Origin: an uncultured Oscillospiraceae bacterium
GTDB taxonomy: Bacteria; Bacillota; Clostridia; Oscillospirales; Ruminococcaceae
Reading direction: 5' to 3'
NCBI GenBank assembly: GCA_904396495.1
Contig: CAJFOJ010000015.1
Span: 1 to 37,867, forward strand
DNA: 37,867 nt
The notes beneath the pieces are model-generated. The model was not told the origin of the DNA, ran no database searches, and was given only the letters and a program-made list of their open reading frames with translations. The first letter of the stretch is position 1, and each line of letters begins with the position of its first letter. Positions 1 through 9,169 of this stretch are shown one piece after another. The translations under genes and the position numbers were made by a program.

Positions 1-3000
1 GTCGCCGCTGGGAACAGTGGGTTCTTCGGGGGTACTGGGTTCATCCGGCTCATCGGGATCGGTGGGATTATACCCTCCGCCACCGCCGCCGCCGGAACCG
101 GAACCGCCGCCATAACCTAAGTCGGTATCTTGGCTGCTTTCAAAGCCAGGGCCGTAGAAGATATCCATATTAAATCCGGCAGCCATAGGATCGTCTCCGG
201 TGGCAAACTCGGTAATATATTCCCTGGGTTCATAGGTGCCATTCATAAGCTGGTAGACGTTGTCATAAAACTCCCTCATAACCGGATCTTTGGAAGCTGC
301 GACACGGGCAAGAGCTCTACCGCCTTCATACCAGTTTCGATAGCAGTTGTCTCCGTCAGCATTCCACTCTGCAACTGCATTGAGGTAATCCAACCCCAGG
401 TTATACCAGCTGGGACGATTGAACAGGTTATCATCAAATTCAATTTCAATCCCAATGTTAGCGTAAGACGCAAGCTTCAAAACAGTCTCTACCTGTTTAG
501 TTCCACCGCCGCCAAAACCCATTTCATCCTCTGGTTCGTCAAAAAAGTGATTGGGTTGGAACGCAGTACAATCAATGCCATAATCAGCGCCCCACAGATA
601 TCCGCAGGAACGGTAATGTGGAACCCAGTAGTATTTGTAATCTCCATAAGAATGAACTTTATCGGAAGCATACTGAACACAATCTCTGAAGTCCAGTTGT
701 TCGTTCAACTCATACATCCCTACAAAGTCAATGTACTCGTATTTTCCACTGAGCATTTCGGAGAAAACTTTGTCTATCCACCAGTCGGTCGCATACTCGC
801 GATCCGCTTCCTCAGAGAAATCCAGATTCCGGCTTCCCTCCAAGCTGCCAAAATTGGTTACCAGTTTATCAATACTGGGGAACATTACCACTAATTTGAT
901 TTTGTAATTGGGATCATCTAACTCCTCAGCTGCTTTTTTTGCCGCCTGGTTGAGGTTATATACGTCCCCGCCCTCACGGAATGTCTTTTCAATATACCAT
1001 TCCCAGTCTTTAGCGCCCGCTTTGGGATCAGAACCCCAAACATTTGTGAACATGTTTCCATATTGAGATCTCAAACCTAAAAGCAAGACTGTGTCGAACA
1101 TAGTATCCTGCACCCTGCCCTCTGTATCCACATAGGTCAGGTATGGGCGATACCGCTCAGGAGACCAGTCGCCGATATACGCTTCTCCTTCGGCATCGTA
1201 GCCGTACCAGCCATTGTAACAGAGAACCATATCCTGGACGCCGTTAGTAGTTTCTTCGGATGGTTTCAGGTAATTCTCGCCGTATTCCAATTTGGTCAGG
1301 TTGGTAAGGGGTTGCGCGTCGTCGGTAATGCCTTTAAGACCATAAACTTCGATTTCGTCAAAGAGATTGGTCTCCCGTAGCTCCATATCAACCCGGATGT
1401 ATCTCGCCTGATAAACTGAATTTTCGTCTCCTGTCAAATCAAAAGATTCTCCGTCGCTTTCATCTGGATTATGCCAACCATAATTATTAAGTCCTCTGGG
1501 TCCGCTCATGCTGGTATTTCTGGACAGAGGCATCCAGTTAACTCCATCCATGGAAGCGTACATGTAAATCGACCAGGGCGCGTATTTGCGTCCATCCCCA
1601 GCGCCGCTGCAGCCGGACAGAACGATTTTGCTGATGGAATGGACTTCTTCCAAATCCAATATCAGGGTTTTAAACGGCCAACGGTCGGTTTGTTTTCCTG
1701 TCATGGTAGCTGCTTGTACAAATCCCACCCAGGCAGGATCCGCAAAGGAATAAGCGCCCTTGATGCCGTCAGTCATTTTTGTCCCGTCATCCATGTAACC
1801 GTTATCCGGTTCTTCCGGAGTCAGGGTATAAGGCTTCTCAAATGCCACGTTATAGGGATCAACACCATCTCCCAAGCAGAATCCGGCATCTGAGGTTTTC
1901 CCATAAACGCCTTCGATCTTTACTTCGTCAATGTAAGTGTAAACGCCTCTTTCATTAGGGACGTCAAAGGTAATTTTTACAAATCCCGTATAAGGCTTAA
2001 CACATTGTGGGTCAGTGGAAATAAAGGCGTCAGCAGGATTTTCCCAATCCCATGACATCGCCGTATCATCTTCCAATCCGAAAGTGGAAACCGGCTTTTC
2101 AAAGGTCTTTAACGTCGTCCATTTTACGCCGTCGTTTGAAACGTAAAATTTCAAATTTTTTGGGGTAGTAATCCCTAGTCCGGCATCCTCCCGGCTGTAA
2201 AGGGTGATATTGGAAAGAGTATGCATCCCTTTCAGGTCAAAAACCATCTCAATATGATTGTTGGCCTCGTTTTTAGAACGGAGAAATCCAACCCAGTTCG
2301 GATCGTTAATCGTTGCAGTTACGCCATACCGTCCATCGGTCAAGACGCCGTCCTTCCCGTTGTCCGGAAGCCGTGAGATAGTGTATGCTTTATCCCGTGC
2401 AATATTGTATGGCGTTTTGTCGTCCGGATTGTCATTCACTTCGGTCAGAACGGCAATTTCATCCATAAAAATCCACTCGGTGGAGGTATTGGAAGTAAAC
2501 CGAATATAACGGGCCGTCAAATCCGTTTCACTTGTATACTCAAACCGTGTCAGCACAGGACCGCCCACGAACTGGTCGCTGGTAGCCTCCGCGAGAACCG
2601 TCCAGCTTAATCCATCGCTTGAAAGCTCTATTTTTGCGCTCTCAGGCAAATTGATGCCAGATCCAGCCATGTTGGCGTATTCGATATAAACGGATTTAAA
2701 CGACTCTATTGCTCCTAAATCCAGAGTGACTACTGGAGAATCCTGAGCCGGCAGTCCAGCCCACGAAGGCGGATTCACTTGGAAACCGACCCATTCCGCT
2801 TCCCGGTGGTTTGTCCCAGCGCCGTGGATGCCGTCAGTCAATTCCCGCTGATTGGTATCCGGGTAAGAAGTAGATGGCATGTAGGAATAGGTATATGTCT
2901 TTCCATAAGCAATATTTGCCGCATCCGGATTGGGAGGAAGTTCAGCCTCGCCCCGTTCGGGAATAGTGGCAGTTTCCAATATCCGAACCTCGTCCAAAAG

Positions 3001-4602
3001 CACAAACTCCTTGTCCCCTGGAGTAATGACGAGCTTCAAATACCGGCCGGTACCCTCAACCTTTTCTTTCCAGTTTAAGATCATTGATTCATCTGTAGTA
3101 GCCGTCACAACGGAAAAGCTCCCAGCAGGGTTCCACTGGGTCTGGTCGTCAGACAGAAGAACTTGCACCTGGGTCGGCCATTCAGCATCGGCAACTACAT
3201 CTCTTAGGAAATTCGCCTCCACCTGCTGGATTGATTGAGAGACGCCCAAATCGACGGTCACTTCGACGGTCTCCTGCTGCCCTTTGGAAAGGCCGATCCA
3301 TCTGCCGTCCATATAATCCTCAACAGAGCCGTACAAGCCGTCAGATAATTTTCCATCGTCGGTATAATCCTCGCCGATGGTACCGGAAATCGTGTAATTT
3401 TTATCATACGCCAAATTATTAGAATCGGCATCTGGCACATCGGTCACCGGATCATTTCCATCTAGGGCCGATTCAGAGATCGTCACCATACAAGCTGACG
3501 TGTCGCCACTAAATTCCGTTCCATCGTCAAAGCGGTTGATAATAAATGCTTGATAGGCACCGCTATCCGAAATCTGGGCGTTGGAAATTTTAATAGATTT
3601 CTGATTTTCAAACTGAGGAAGCTCCACATTGTCCTTTTTCCAGACGATGGTGATTTCATCGCCCATCTCTTCAACAGTGTAGTCCATCTTCAAATTGATG
3701 GTATCCCCCTCGTATTTGTCGACCTTTTCGGGAAGGTCTGTGGTGACGAGAGCTTGCCTCGGATCGCGGGGAGTCCAGACACCCATAATCTCTACTTCCG
3801 ACAACACCATCCAATACAGACCGTACTTGATATATACTCTGACAAACCGGCCGGTAGCAGGCTCCCCAGTCAAGGTATACTCATGGACATAGTCGCCGGA
3901 ATCCCCAGGGCCTCCCACGGCAAATTCAGTCCAACTGAGCCTATCGGAGGAGTAAGATACTTCTACCGACTTGGGCGGCACAACGCCAGCGCCAGCGCCA
4001 CAAGTATAATAAAGCTTCACTTCGTCAAAAGTCTGATTATAGCCAAAGTCAAAAATTAACTCAGTTTCATGGTCGCCCCCCGCATACCCAACATAGTTTG
4101 TATCAGTGTAACTGTCTCCGCCGTAAAGGCCGTCGGTCAGCTCCTTGTGATCAGTATCGGGATATGGACTGTTTCCTGCCTCGCTGTAAGCATCAGTACC
4201 GGTATACTTCATACCCGCTGCGAGGTTTGTCCTCTCGTCTTCGGACAGAGGCTCCTCCATCATGATCGCGTTTTCTGAACTGGGTTCACTTACAACCTCC
4301 GATTCACCGGAGGTCTCAATGCTGGAATCCTCCAGCGGCTGAGAGCTCTCGCCGTCCATCTCGCTAGAAGGCTCGGAGCTGTCGCTGCTGGATTCTTGTG
4401 GCAGTTCGGAACTTTCGCTGCTCACGTCGTCCAACGGCTCAGAAACGTCTGTATCCGAATTCTCTGACGTCACAGCGGAATCGACATTGGTCAGTTCTTC
4501 CGCATCGTATGCCCCAACGGGAATGGTGCTGAGCACACATGACAATGCCAACACAACGGAAAGCAACGACGCCAATGTCTTTTTTTTCTTGTTGCCTAAC
4601 AT
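1..4602 (-). CDS. Large secreted multi-domain protein with discoidin repeats and DUF4855-like domain (C-terminus outside window)
   Basis: The frame is open from an ATG at 4602 to the window edge (at least 1534 residues) with no stop; AGAAAGGAG lies 8 nt upstream of the start. Residues 1-31 are a signal peptide (KKKK, hydrophobic core, ending VGA). Residues ~32-120 are Ser/Glu/Asp-rich. Five F5/8 type C (discoidin-like) modules follow, at about 126-274, 395-540, 560-720, 733-905 and 918-1095. They share N-(L/I/V)-A at the start, (L/M)(T/S)DG, a W/Y-(V/I)-G step and R(Y/F)-(V/I/L) near the end. An Ig-like module (~275-376) sits between the first two. Residues ~1120-1480 resemble DUF4855: WVPHY around 1326, QPNHFF, and GIEIEF near 1385. 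A Gly-rich hinge and a Pro/Asp/Glu/Thr linker close the visible part. Likely role (inference): extracellular carbohydrate binding, with DUF4855 as a possible glycosidase. A wall anchor or dockerin may lie beyond the edge. Confidence 0.85.
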   Translation of the reverse strand, partial: MLGNKKKKTLASLLSVVLALSCVLSTIPVGAYDAEELTNVDSAVTSENSDTDVSEPLDDVSSESSELPQESSSDSSEPSSEMDGESSQPLEDSSIETSGESEVVSEPSSENAIMMEEPLSEDERTNLAAGMKYTGTDAYSEAGNSPYPDTDHKELTDGLYGGDSYTDTNYVGYAGGDHETELIFDFGYNQTFDEVKLYYTCGAGAGVVPPKSVEVSYSSDRLSWTEFAVGGPGDSGDYVHEYTLTGEPATGRFVRVYIKYGLYWMVLSEVEIMGVWTPRDPRQALVTTDLPEKVDKYEGDTINLKMDYTVEEMGDEITIVWKKDNVELPQFENQKSIKISNAQISDSGAYQAFIINRFDDGTEFSGDTSACMVTISESALDGNDPVTDVPDADSNNLAYDKNYTISGTIGEDYTDDGKLSDGLYGSVEDYMDGRWIGLSKGQQETVEVTVDLGVSQSIQQVEANFLRDVVADAEWPTQVQVLLSDDQTQWNPAGSFSVVTATTDESMILNWKEKVEGTGRYLKLVITPGDKEFVLLDEVRILETATIPERGEAELPPNPDAANIAYGKTYTYSYMPSTSYPDTNQRELTDGIHGAGTNHREAEWVGFQVNPPSWAGLPAQDSPVVTLDLGAIESFKSVYIEYANMAGSGINLPESAKIELSSDGLSWTVLAEATSDQFVGGPVLTRFEYTSETDLTARYIRFTSNTSTEWIFMDEIAVLTEVNDNPDDKTPYNIARDKAYTISRLPDNGKDGVLTDGRYGVTATINDPNWVGFLRSKNEANNHIEMVFDLKGMHTLSNITLYSREDAGLGITTPKNLKFYVSNDGVKWTTLKTFEKPVSTFGLEDDTAMSWDWENPADAFISTDPQCVKPYTGFVKITFDVPNERGVYTYIDEVKIEGVYGKTSDAGFCLGDGVDPYNVAFEKPYTLTPEEPDNGYMDDGTKMTDGIKGAYSFADPAWVGFVQAATMTGKQTDRWPFKTLILDLEEVHSISKIVLSGCSGAGDGRKYAPWSIYMYASMDGVNWMPLSRNTSMSGPRGLNNYGWHNPDESDGESFDLTGDENSVYQARYIRVDMELRETNLFDEIEVYGLKGITDDAQPLTNLTKLEYGENYLKPSEETTNGVQDMVLCYNGWYGYDAEGEAYIGDWSPERYRPYLTYVDTEGRVQDTMFDTVLLLGLRSQYGNMFTNVWGSDPKAGAKDWEWYIEKTFREGGDVYNLNQAAKKAAEELDDPNYKIKLVVMFPSIDKLVTNFGSLEGSRNLDFSEEADREYATDWWIDKVFSEMLSGKYEYIDFVGMYELNEQLDFRDCVQYASDKVHSYGDYKYYWVPHYRSCGYLWGADYGIDCTAFQPNHFFDEPEDEMGFGGGGTKQVETVLKLASYANIGIEIEFDDNLFNRPSWYNLGLDYLNAVAEWNADGDNCYRNWYEGGRALARVAASKDPVMREFYDNVYQLMNGTYEPREYITEFATGDDPMAAGFNMDIFYGPGFESSQDTDLGYGGGSGSGGGGGGGYNPTDPDEPDEPSTPEEPTVPSGD

Positions 4603-4884
4603 ACCAAATCTCCTTTCTCATATTTACATACAGCGCAAAGCATTGGAAATTCCCTTACTTTTGCTATATCGTAATTTCATTATAAACTTTAAATTTCTTT
4701 ACAAAACTGTTTTTATTATACTTTATAGTTTTATTTTTACTATTGTGCCATCCAATCTATGAAAAAATTATGAGGTCCTACACAAAAATTAGGCAATTGG
4801 CAATAAAATGGTATTATAGAGCAATTTTGTATTATAACAATTGAAAGTTTGCTTTTTCCGTCCACTTCTAAGATGAATCTTCCA
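4603..4884 (-). promoter_or_regulatory. AT-rich upstream region of the large secreted-protein gene
   Basis: About 280 bases without a gene. Read on the minus strand it has several TATAAT-like hexamers. The best pairs by eye are TTGTTA with a 16-nt spacer to TATAAT (around 4815-4842) and TGGCAC with a 17-nt spacer to TATAAA, nearer the gene. Which one is used cannot be decided. An imperfect inverted repeat (CAATT...AATTG) overlaps the first candidate and may be an operator; this is weak. Confidence 0.35.
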
Positions 4885-4924
4885 TAAAAACAGCGGGATG
4901 GAGAACTGACACTCTCCATCCCGC
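4885..4924 (-). terminator. Rho-independent terminator after the 61-residue gene
   Basis: A perfect 12-bp stem, 4893-4904 with 4913-4924, has an 8-nt loop. On the minus strand it is followed by TG and five T. It lies 9 nt past the stop of the 61-codon gene and ends the minus-strand transcript. Confidence 0.85.
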
Positions 4925-4932
4925 CAGAGGCT

Positions 4933-5118
4933 TTACGATTTTGGATGATCTTCCTTTTTAAACTGTTCCGTCGTCAAGCGCACGCCGCTATCGTAACCGC
5001 TGATATACGCTTTCCGCAAGAGCGTCACCATCTTTTCTTGTATATCTGAAGCAAAATCATCCATCATAATCTCAATCGAATCATCTTCTAAAAACTTTTC
5101 AAAACCCCATTCCTTCAT
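4933..5118 (-). CDS. Hypothetical 61-residue protein
   Basis: I do not recognise a family. The protein is acidic in its first half (EFLEDD-like, MMDDFASD) and ends with a charged tail. A central stretch (EKMVTLLRKAYISGYDSG) looks like an amphipathic helix. No signal peptide, membrane segment or Cys motif is present. GAGGAA lies 6 nt before the ATG at 5118. The strong terminator right after the stop and the RBS support a real gene. It is preceded, with 11 nt between, by a 31-codon ORF that may be co-transcribed. Confidence 0.6.
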   Translation of the reverse strand: MKEWGFEKFLEDDSIEIMMDDFASDIQEKMVTLLRKAYISGYDSGVRLTTEQFKKEDHPKS

Positions 5119-5129
5119 AGGCCGTTCCT

Positions 5130-5225
5130 CTACCCGCGGACATCGCGGGCTCTGACTTTCTCATCGTATTTCAGATGCACGGGGCATCCTATCTTAAAGT
5201 CTGCTACATCAGCATATGTTCCCAT
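5130..5225 (-). CDS. Possible 31-residue small protein upstream of the 61-residue gene
   Basis: An ATG at 5225 opens 31 codons ending in TAG at 5130-5132, 11 nt before the next ATG; the downstream RBS follows directly after the stop. The sequence has protein-like composition (YADVADFKIGCPVHLKYDEK in the middle). The weak point is the start: the purine-rich stretch (GAGGGAAAGG) is 13 nt or more upstream, and an in-frame TGA lies just before it. It could also be the remnant tail of a longer gene. A 6-bp GC hairpin (5133-5149) overlaps its 3' end. Confidence 0.35.
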   Translation of the reverse strand: MGTYADVADFKIGCPVHLKYDEKVRARDVRG

Positions 5226-5372
5226 AAAACCGTTGGTGCCTTTCCCTCAATTGGCCGCCCGCTCCCCAAAAACATCGGATAAAAATTCCGCTACTGGTCT
5301 CTTTGGCCTTCTTTACTATATGTCAAAAGGAAAAAAATCTTCAGGTGATCGGGCTGGAAAAATATAGCGAAG

Positions 5373-5396
5373 GAAAAAGGCCGAAGCCCGGCCTTT
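5373..5396 (-). terminator. Terminator after the SGNH hydrolase gene
   Basis: Stem AAGGCCG (5377-5383) pairs with CGGCCTT (5389-5395) across a 5-nt loop. On the minus strand a run of T follows, about 10 nt past the stop codon at 5406. Confidence 0.8.
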
Positions 5397-5405
5397 TCAA
5401 AAAAT

Positions 5406-6509
5406 CTATTTGAGCGTAGATTCTAATGCGATCCGGAGCACCGGCTCCATGGCCTCTGCCATCCGGAAGAAACCCAGGTCGTTGGGGTGCAGCCCATCCA
5501 CCGAGCAGCTGTCCCGGTCCGGGCCCTGGTACAAGCTCCACCCGTCGATGAAATAGACGTTTTTGTCCCCGCGGCACTTGGCGTTTTGGTAGGTGCGGTA
5601 AATCACGTCGCGGCGGGCAGACCAGTCGTTGGAAAGATTTGGCAGTAAATTGGGATCGTTTTCTACAAAGGTAGGGGCCGTCACAAAGATGATAGGAAGC
5701 TCGGGGCTCTTTTCCCGGAACTTCAAAAACATCTTTTCATGGGTTTTCTTTAGGTGCTCGGCGTTGAGGGCGTTGTGGTCGTAATCGCAGACAAACACGC
5801 TGATGTCAAGGCCCGCCATGTAATCGGCGATGGCGTCCTCTCCCGCAGCGCTGCCGGAAAAGCCCAAGTTGATGTAATCGGTGTCCAGATGCCGGGACAG
5901 ATACCCCTGGTAGCAAATTCCCGGCCGGGAAGCACAGGCCCCCTGGGTGATGGAGGAGCCGTAAAAGAGCACCAGTTTCTCAAACCGGTAGCGCTTGCCC
6001 TCCCCCACTGCAGCGGAATCCTGCAAGCCGATGTACAGGTTATCCACCGGGCTGTAGAGGGGAAAATTGATGGTCAACTGACGCATTTTCCGGTCGGGGA
6101 ACTCAATGACAGCTTCATATCCATGGCCTTCGCTGGAAGGGGGGAAAAAGGTCTTGTAGTAGCTGCTGCCCAGCTCCCCGTCCACATATAGGTCAAACCC
6201 TGCGGACCCCGCCAGCGCCATATGTCCCATAAGGCACTGATAGGGCATCTCGGTCTTGATGGCCACATAGCTCGAATCGGTGGAAAAACGCACCCTGCCC
6301 CCTGCGGTGCAGAAATTTAAGTCCCGCACCCCGTCGCTGGTGGCTTCTGCTACAGGTTTTGGCATCCTTAAAAACTGGGGTTCCTTTTTGTAATCATACA
6401 GGCCGTAAACCTGAAACGGTTCCTCTCTCACATCGAGGAAGACCACGTCTTTCTTATCAATGGACGACTGCACTTTTAAGTTTTTGTCAATATCGGCTAC
6501 ATTTTTCAT
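5406..6509 (-). CDS. SGNH/GDSL-family hydrolase (probable carbohydrate or lipid esterase)
   Basis: This 367-residue protein has an N-terminal beta-rich part (~1-175) and a C-terminal SGNH fold. Visible blocks are GSSITQG (184-190, nucleophile Ser), the FSGSA glycine block (~217-221), the HN pair (~245-246) and DGLHPND (338-344, catalytic Asp and His). All four SGNH blocks are therefore present. There is no signal peptide, so it probably acts in the cytoplasm, for example deacylating imported sugars or small esters (inference). Start: ATG at 6509 has AGGAG 7 nt upstream; a GTG one codon earlier is only 4 nt from the RBS and is less likely. It has its own promoter (6570-6598) and terminator, so it appears monocistronic. 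Substrate is unknown. Confidence 0.85.
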   Translation of the reverse strand: MKNVADIDKNLKVQSSIDKKDVVFLDVREEPFQVYGLYDYKKEPQFLRMPKPVAEATSDGVRDLNFCTAGGRVRFSTDSSYVAIKTEMPYQCLMGHMALAGSAGFDLYVDGELGSSYYKTFFPPSSEGHGYEAVIEFPDRKMRQLTINFPLYSPVDNLYIGLQDSAAVGEGKRYRFEKLVLFYGSSITQGACASRPGICYQGYLSRHLDTDYINLGFSGSAAGEDAIADYMAGLDISVFVCDYDHNALNAEHLKKTHEKMFLKFREKSPELPIIFVTAPTFVENDPNLLPNLSNDWSARRDVIYRTYQNAKCRGDKNVYFIDGWSLYQGPDRDSCSVDGLHPNDLGFFRMAEAMEPVLRIALESTLK

Positions 6510-6569
6510 CACGATTCTCCTCTTCTGTCCTTCCGCCCCCTATCCGATGAGGCGGGAAATTCTCTGTTT

Positions 6570-6598
6570 ATCTTACACGCATTGGATAAAACAGTCAA
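6570..6598 (-). promoter_or_regulatory. Sigma-A-type promoter of the SGNH hydrolase gene
   Basis: On the minus strand, TTGACT (6593-6598), a 17-nt spacer and TAAGAT (6570-6575). It lies between the guaB terminator and the hydrolase RBS. Confidence 0.7.
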
Positions 6599-6630
6599 CC
6601 CTTTCACCCAAACGCCAGCACAATTTTTCG

Positions 6631-6660
6631 CAAAAAAGCGAGGCCCCAAGCCCCGCTTTT
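6631..6660 (-). terminator. Terminator after guaB
   Basis: A 9-bp stem with one G-U pair (6636-6644 with 6650-6658) and a 5-nt loop is followed on the minus strand by six T. It starts about 10 nt after the guaB stop. Confidence 0.8.
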
Positions 6661-6669
6661 GCATTGCTT

Positions 6670-8172
6670 TTATCCGATGGTCTTGTTGTCTTTGAGCACC
6701 ACGTCGTGGGCGCCGCCCTCTACGATAGAGGTGGAGGAAACCAAGGTGAGCTTGGCGTTTTTCTGAAGCTCCGGGATAGTCAGCACACCGCAGTTGCACA
6801 TGGTGGACCGCACCTTAGCAAGGGACTGGGTCACATTGTCCTTTAGGGAGCCCGCATATGGGACGTAAGAATCGACCCCTTCTTCAAAGGAGAGCTTGGC
6901 GGCGCCACCCAAATCGTAGCGCTGCCAGTTGCGGGCACGGTTGGAGCCCTCGCCCCAGTACTCCTTCATGTAACTGCCGTTGATGTTCACCTTGTTGGTG
7001 GGGCTTTCGTCGAACCGGGAGAAATATCGGCCCAGCATGATAAAATCCGCCCCCATAGCCAGGGCCAGGGTCATGTGATAATCATGAACGATACCGCCGT
7101 CGGAGCAGACGGGGACGTAGACGCCGGTCTTTTCAAAATACTCGTCCCTGGCCTTGCAGACGTCGATCAAAGCGGTAGCCTGTCCACGGCCGATGCCCTT
7201 TTGTTCTCTTGTGATGCAGATGGAACCGCCGCCGATACCCACCTTGACAAAATCCGCTCCCGCCTCGGCCAGGAACAGGAACCCGTCCCGGTCGACCACG
7301 TTGCCGGCCCCCACCTTTACGGTGTCGCCGTATTTTCCGCGGATGTAATCGATGGTGCGCTTCTGCCACTCGGAGAACCCCTCAGAGGAATCGATGCAGA
7401 GCACGTCCGCCCCGGCCTCCACCAGAGCGGGCACCCGCTCCTCGTAGTCCCGGGTGTTGATGCCCGCGCCCACCATGTATCGCTTAGAGCTGTCCAACAG
7501 CTCGTTGGTGTTTTCCTTGTGGGTGGAGTAATCCTTCCGGAACACCAGGTATTTTAGGCGCTGGTTTTCGTCGATGAGAGGCAGGGAGTTTAGCTTGTGC
7601 TCCCAGATGATGTCGTTGGCCTCTTTGAGAGAGGTGTTCTCCGGCGCGCAGATGAGCTTTTCAAAGGGGGTCATGAAATCCCCTACCTTTTCGGTTAACT
7701 CCATCCGGCTGATCCGGTAGTCCCGGCCGGTGACGATACCCAAAAGCTTGCCGTTTGCGGTGCCGTCCTCGGTGACGGCCACAGTGGAATGCCCGGTTTT
7801 TTCCTTCAAATCGAGAATCGTCTGCAACGTGTCATCCGGCCTTACGTTGGAGTCGCTGATGACAAAGCCGGCTTTGTAGTTTTTGACCCGCATGACCATC
7901 TGGGCTTCGTTCTCCACCGACTGGGATCCGTAAATAAAGGACATGCCGCCCTCTTTTGCCAGAGCAATGGCCATTTTGTCGTCGGAAACCGACTGCATAA
8001 TGGCGGAAACCAACGGGATGTTGAGCATGACGGAGGATTCCTCGCCTTTTTTAAACTTCACCACCGGCGTCCGGAGGCTGACGTTTGATGGGATGCACTC
8101 GGCAGAAGAATATCCGGGAACCAACAGATACTCGCCAAAGGTACGGGACGGTTCTTCAAAAATAAACGCCAT
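6670..8172 (-). CDS. guaB: IMP dehydrogenase
   Basis: This 500-residue enzyme oxidises IMP to XMP with NAD+, the first committed step of GMP synthesis. The catalytic loop [18 protein letters not shown] holds the nucleophile Cys319. A CBS-domain pair lies at ~97-225. DSSEG (261-265) and VPVCSDGGI (353-361) are the barrel NAD/IMP-binding strands. The mobile flap has RY at 418-419, the pair that serves the hydrolysis step. Length fits the family. ATG at 8172 has AGGAGAG 6 nt upstream. Promoter and terminator flank the gene, so it looks monocistronic, and it is divergent from spoVT. Confidence 0.95.
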   Translation of the reverse strand: MAFIFEEPSRTFGEYLLVPGYSSAECIPSNVSLRTPVVKFKKGEESSVMLNIPLVSAIMQSVSDDKMAIALAKEGGMSFIYGSQSVENEAQMVMRVKNYKAGFVISDSNVRPDDTLQTILDLKEKTGHSTVAVTEDGTANGKLLGIVTGRDYRISRMELTEKVGDFMTPFEKLICAPENTSLKEANDIIWEHKLNSLPLIDENQRLKYLVFRKDYSTHKENTNELLDSSKRYMVGAGINTRDYEERVPALVEAGADVLCIDSSEGFSEWQKRTIDYIRGKYGDTVKVGAGNVVDRDGFLFLAEAGADFVKVGIGGGSICITREQKGIGRGQATALIDVCKARDEYFEKTGVYVPVCSDGGIVHDYHMTLALAMGADFIMLGRYFSRFDESPTNKVNINGSYMKEYWGEGSNRARNWQRYDLGGAAKLSFEEGVDSYVPYAGSLKDNVTQSLAKVRSTMCNCGVLTIPELQKNAKLTLVSSTSIVEGGAHDVVLKDNKTIG

Positions 8173-8222
8173 AACACACTCTCCTCTTCTTTCATGTTAA
8201 CGGAAAATCTATAATTTTATCT

Positions 8223-8251
8223 ATTTTACACCAAAATCATCCAATTGTCCA
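8223..8251 (-). promoter_or_regulatory. Promoter of guaB
   Basis: On the minus strand, TGGACA (8246-8251), a 17-nt spacer and TAAAAT (8223-8228); each box matches the sigma-A consensus at 5 of 6 positions. Confidence 0.65.
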
Positions 8252-8319
8252 TATATCACAGGCATTTCTTTTGGAATTCTTTCCCACAGCGGGTTTCAAA
8301 ACAAAAATTTTGAGAACCG

Positions 8320-8350
8320 TTGTATAAAAATTTCCATAGGACAGATAATA
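8320..8350 (+). promoter_or_regulatory. Candidate spoVT promoter, possibly forespore sigma-G/F type
   Basis: TGTATA (8321-8326), 17 nt, then GATAATA (8344-8350) resembles the sigma-G pattern TGAATA-N17-CATACTA, as expected from Bacillus spoVT. The same bases also read as a sigma-A pair, TTGTAT-N18-GATAAT, so the sigma factor is undecided. An imperfect hairpin lies just upstream (8292-8318). Confidence 0.4.
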
Positions 8351-8446
8351 TTGCTGAAAAGTTTTCCGCAAAATTCCGTTTCACCGTCATGACACCCAAA
8401 ACGGGAGAAACGATACTACAAATCATCTGTTATGGAGGAAAGATAA

Positions 8447-8992
8447 ATGAAAGCTACAGGAATTGTTAGACGTATCGATGATCTGGGGCGTGTCGTCATC
8501 CCCAAAGAAATCCGCCGCACCATGCGGATCCGGGAAGGCGATCCCCTTGAGATATACACAAACTCCGAAGGGGAAGTCATCTTTAAAAAATACTCCCCCA
8601 TCGGCGAAATCGCAGGCTTCGCCGGCCAGTATGCCGAGGTGCTCCACAAGCTGGCGGGACTCCCCGCCATCGTATGCGACCGGGATCACGTTATCGCCGT
8701 CTCCGGCATCCCCAAAAAAGAACTGTTGGAGCGCCGGGTGACCCCCGCGTTGGAGGAACTCGCTGAAAACCGGAAATCAGTGGCCTGCACCGGGCCCGAT
8801 GCTCCCAAAATCAAAGCGGTAGAAGGGGTGTCCCGATACGCAGTGGCCTGCTGCCCCATTATTTCCAGCGGGGATGTGACAGGAAGTATCCTTCTCATCT
8901 CCGGCAACGGCGACGACACCTACGCCACCGACGTCCAAGTAAAGCTGGTCCAAGCGGCGGCAGCCTTTTTGGGAAAGCAGATGGAAGAATAG
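8447..8992 (+). CDS. spoVT: Stage V sporulation protein T, AbrB-family regulator
   Basis: This 181-residue DNA-binding protein tunes forespore gene expression. Residues 1-50 are the AbrB/MazE-like swapped-hairpin domain, with the typical ATGIVRRIDDLGRVVIPKEI opening and GDPLEIY. Residues ~60-178 are the GAF-like C-terminal domain (IVCDRDHVIAVSG, GSILLISG). Length and domain order match SpoVT, not the shorter AbrB or Abh. The start is clear: GGAGGAAAGATAA precedes ATG. A strong terminator follows. Its presence marks an endospore former. Confidence 0.93.
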   Translation: MKATGIVRRIDDLGRVVIPKEIRRTMRIREGDPLEIYTNSEGEVIFKKYSPIGEIAGFAGQYAEVLHKLAGLPAIVCDRDHVIAVSGIPKKELLERRVTPALEELAENRKSVACTGPDAPKIKAVEGVSRYAVACCPIISSGDVTGSILLISGNGDDTYATDVQVKLVQAAAAFLGKQMEE

Positions 8993-9003
8993 AAAAGCAA
9001 TGT

Positions 9004-9038
9004 CCCCGCGCTGTGAAACATTCACGGCGCGGGGTTTT
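9004..9038 (+). terminator. Terminator after spoVT
   Basis: A 14-bp stem with one G-U pair (9004-9017 with 9021-9034) and a 3-nt loop is followed by TTTT. Confidence 0.9.
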
Positions 9039-9169
9039 GATTTGCTCTGAATATCCCAGGAATCCACTTTATGAGGCTGCGGCCGATGGGCGCCTGTTGC
9101 ACGATATCCCTGCTTGTACCCTTTCGGGGAAAAGGCAATGCTCACGTCGCTTGGGCAAATACCGTACTT

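Noticed and set aside
130..894. Plus-strand open frame of 254 codons
   Set aside because: It is antisense to the large secreted-protein gene, has no RBS, starts with a non-ATG codon and its product has no family features.
4815..4842. Inverted repeat (CAATT...AATTG) resembling a Rex site
   Set aside because: It lacks the TTGTTAA/TTAACAA arms with 4-nt spacing and sits in very AT-rich DNA, where such matches arise by chance.
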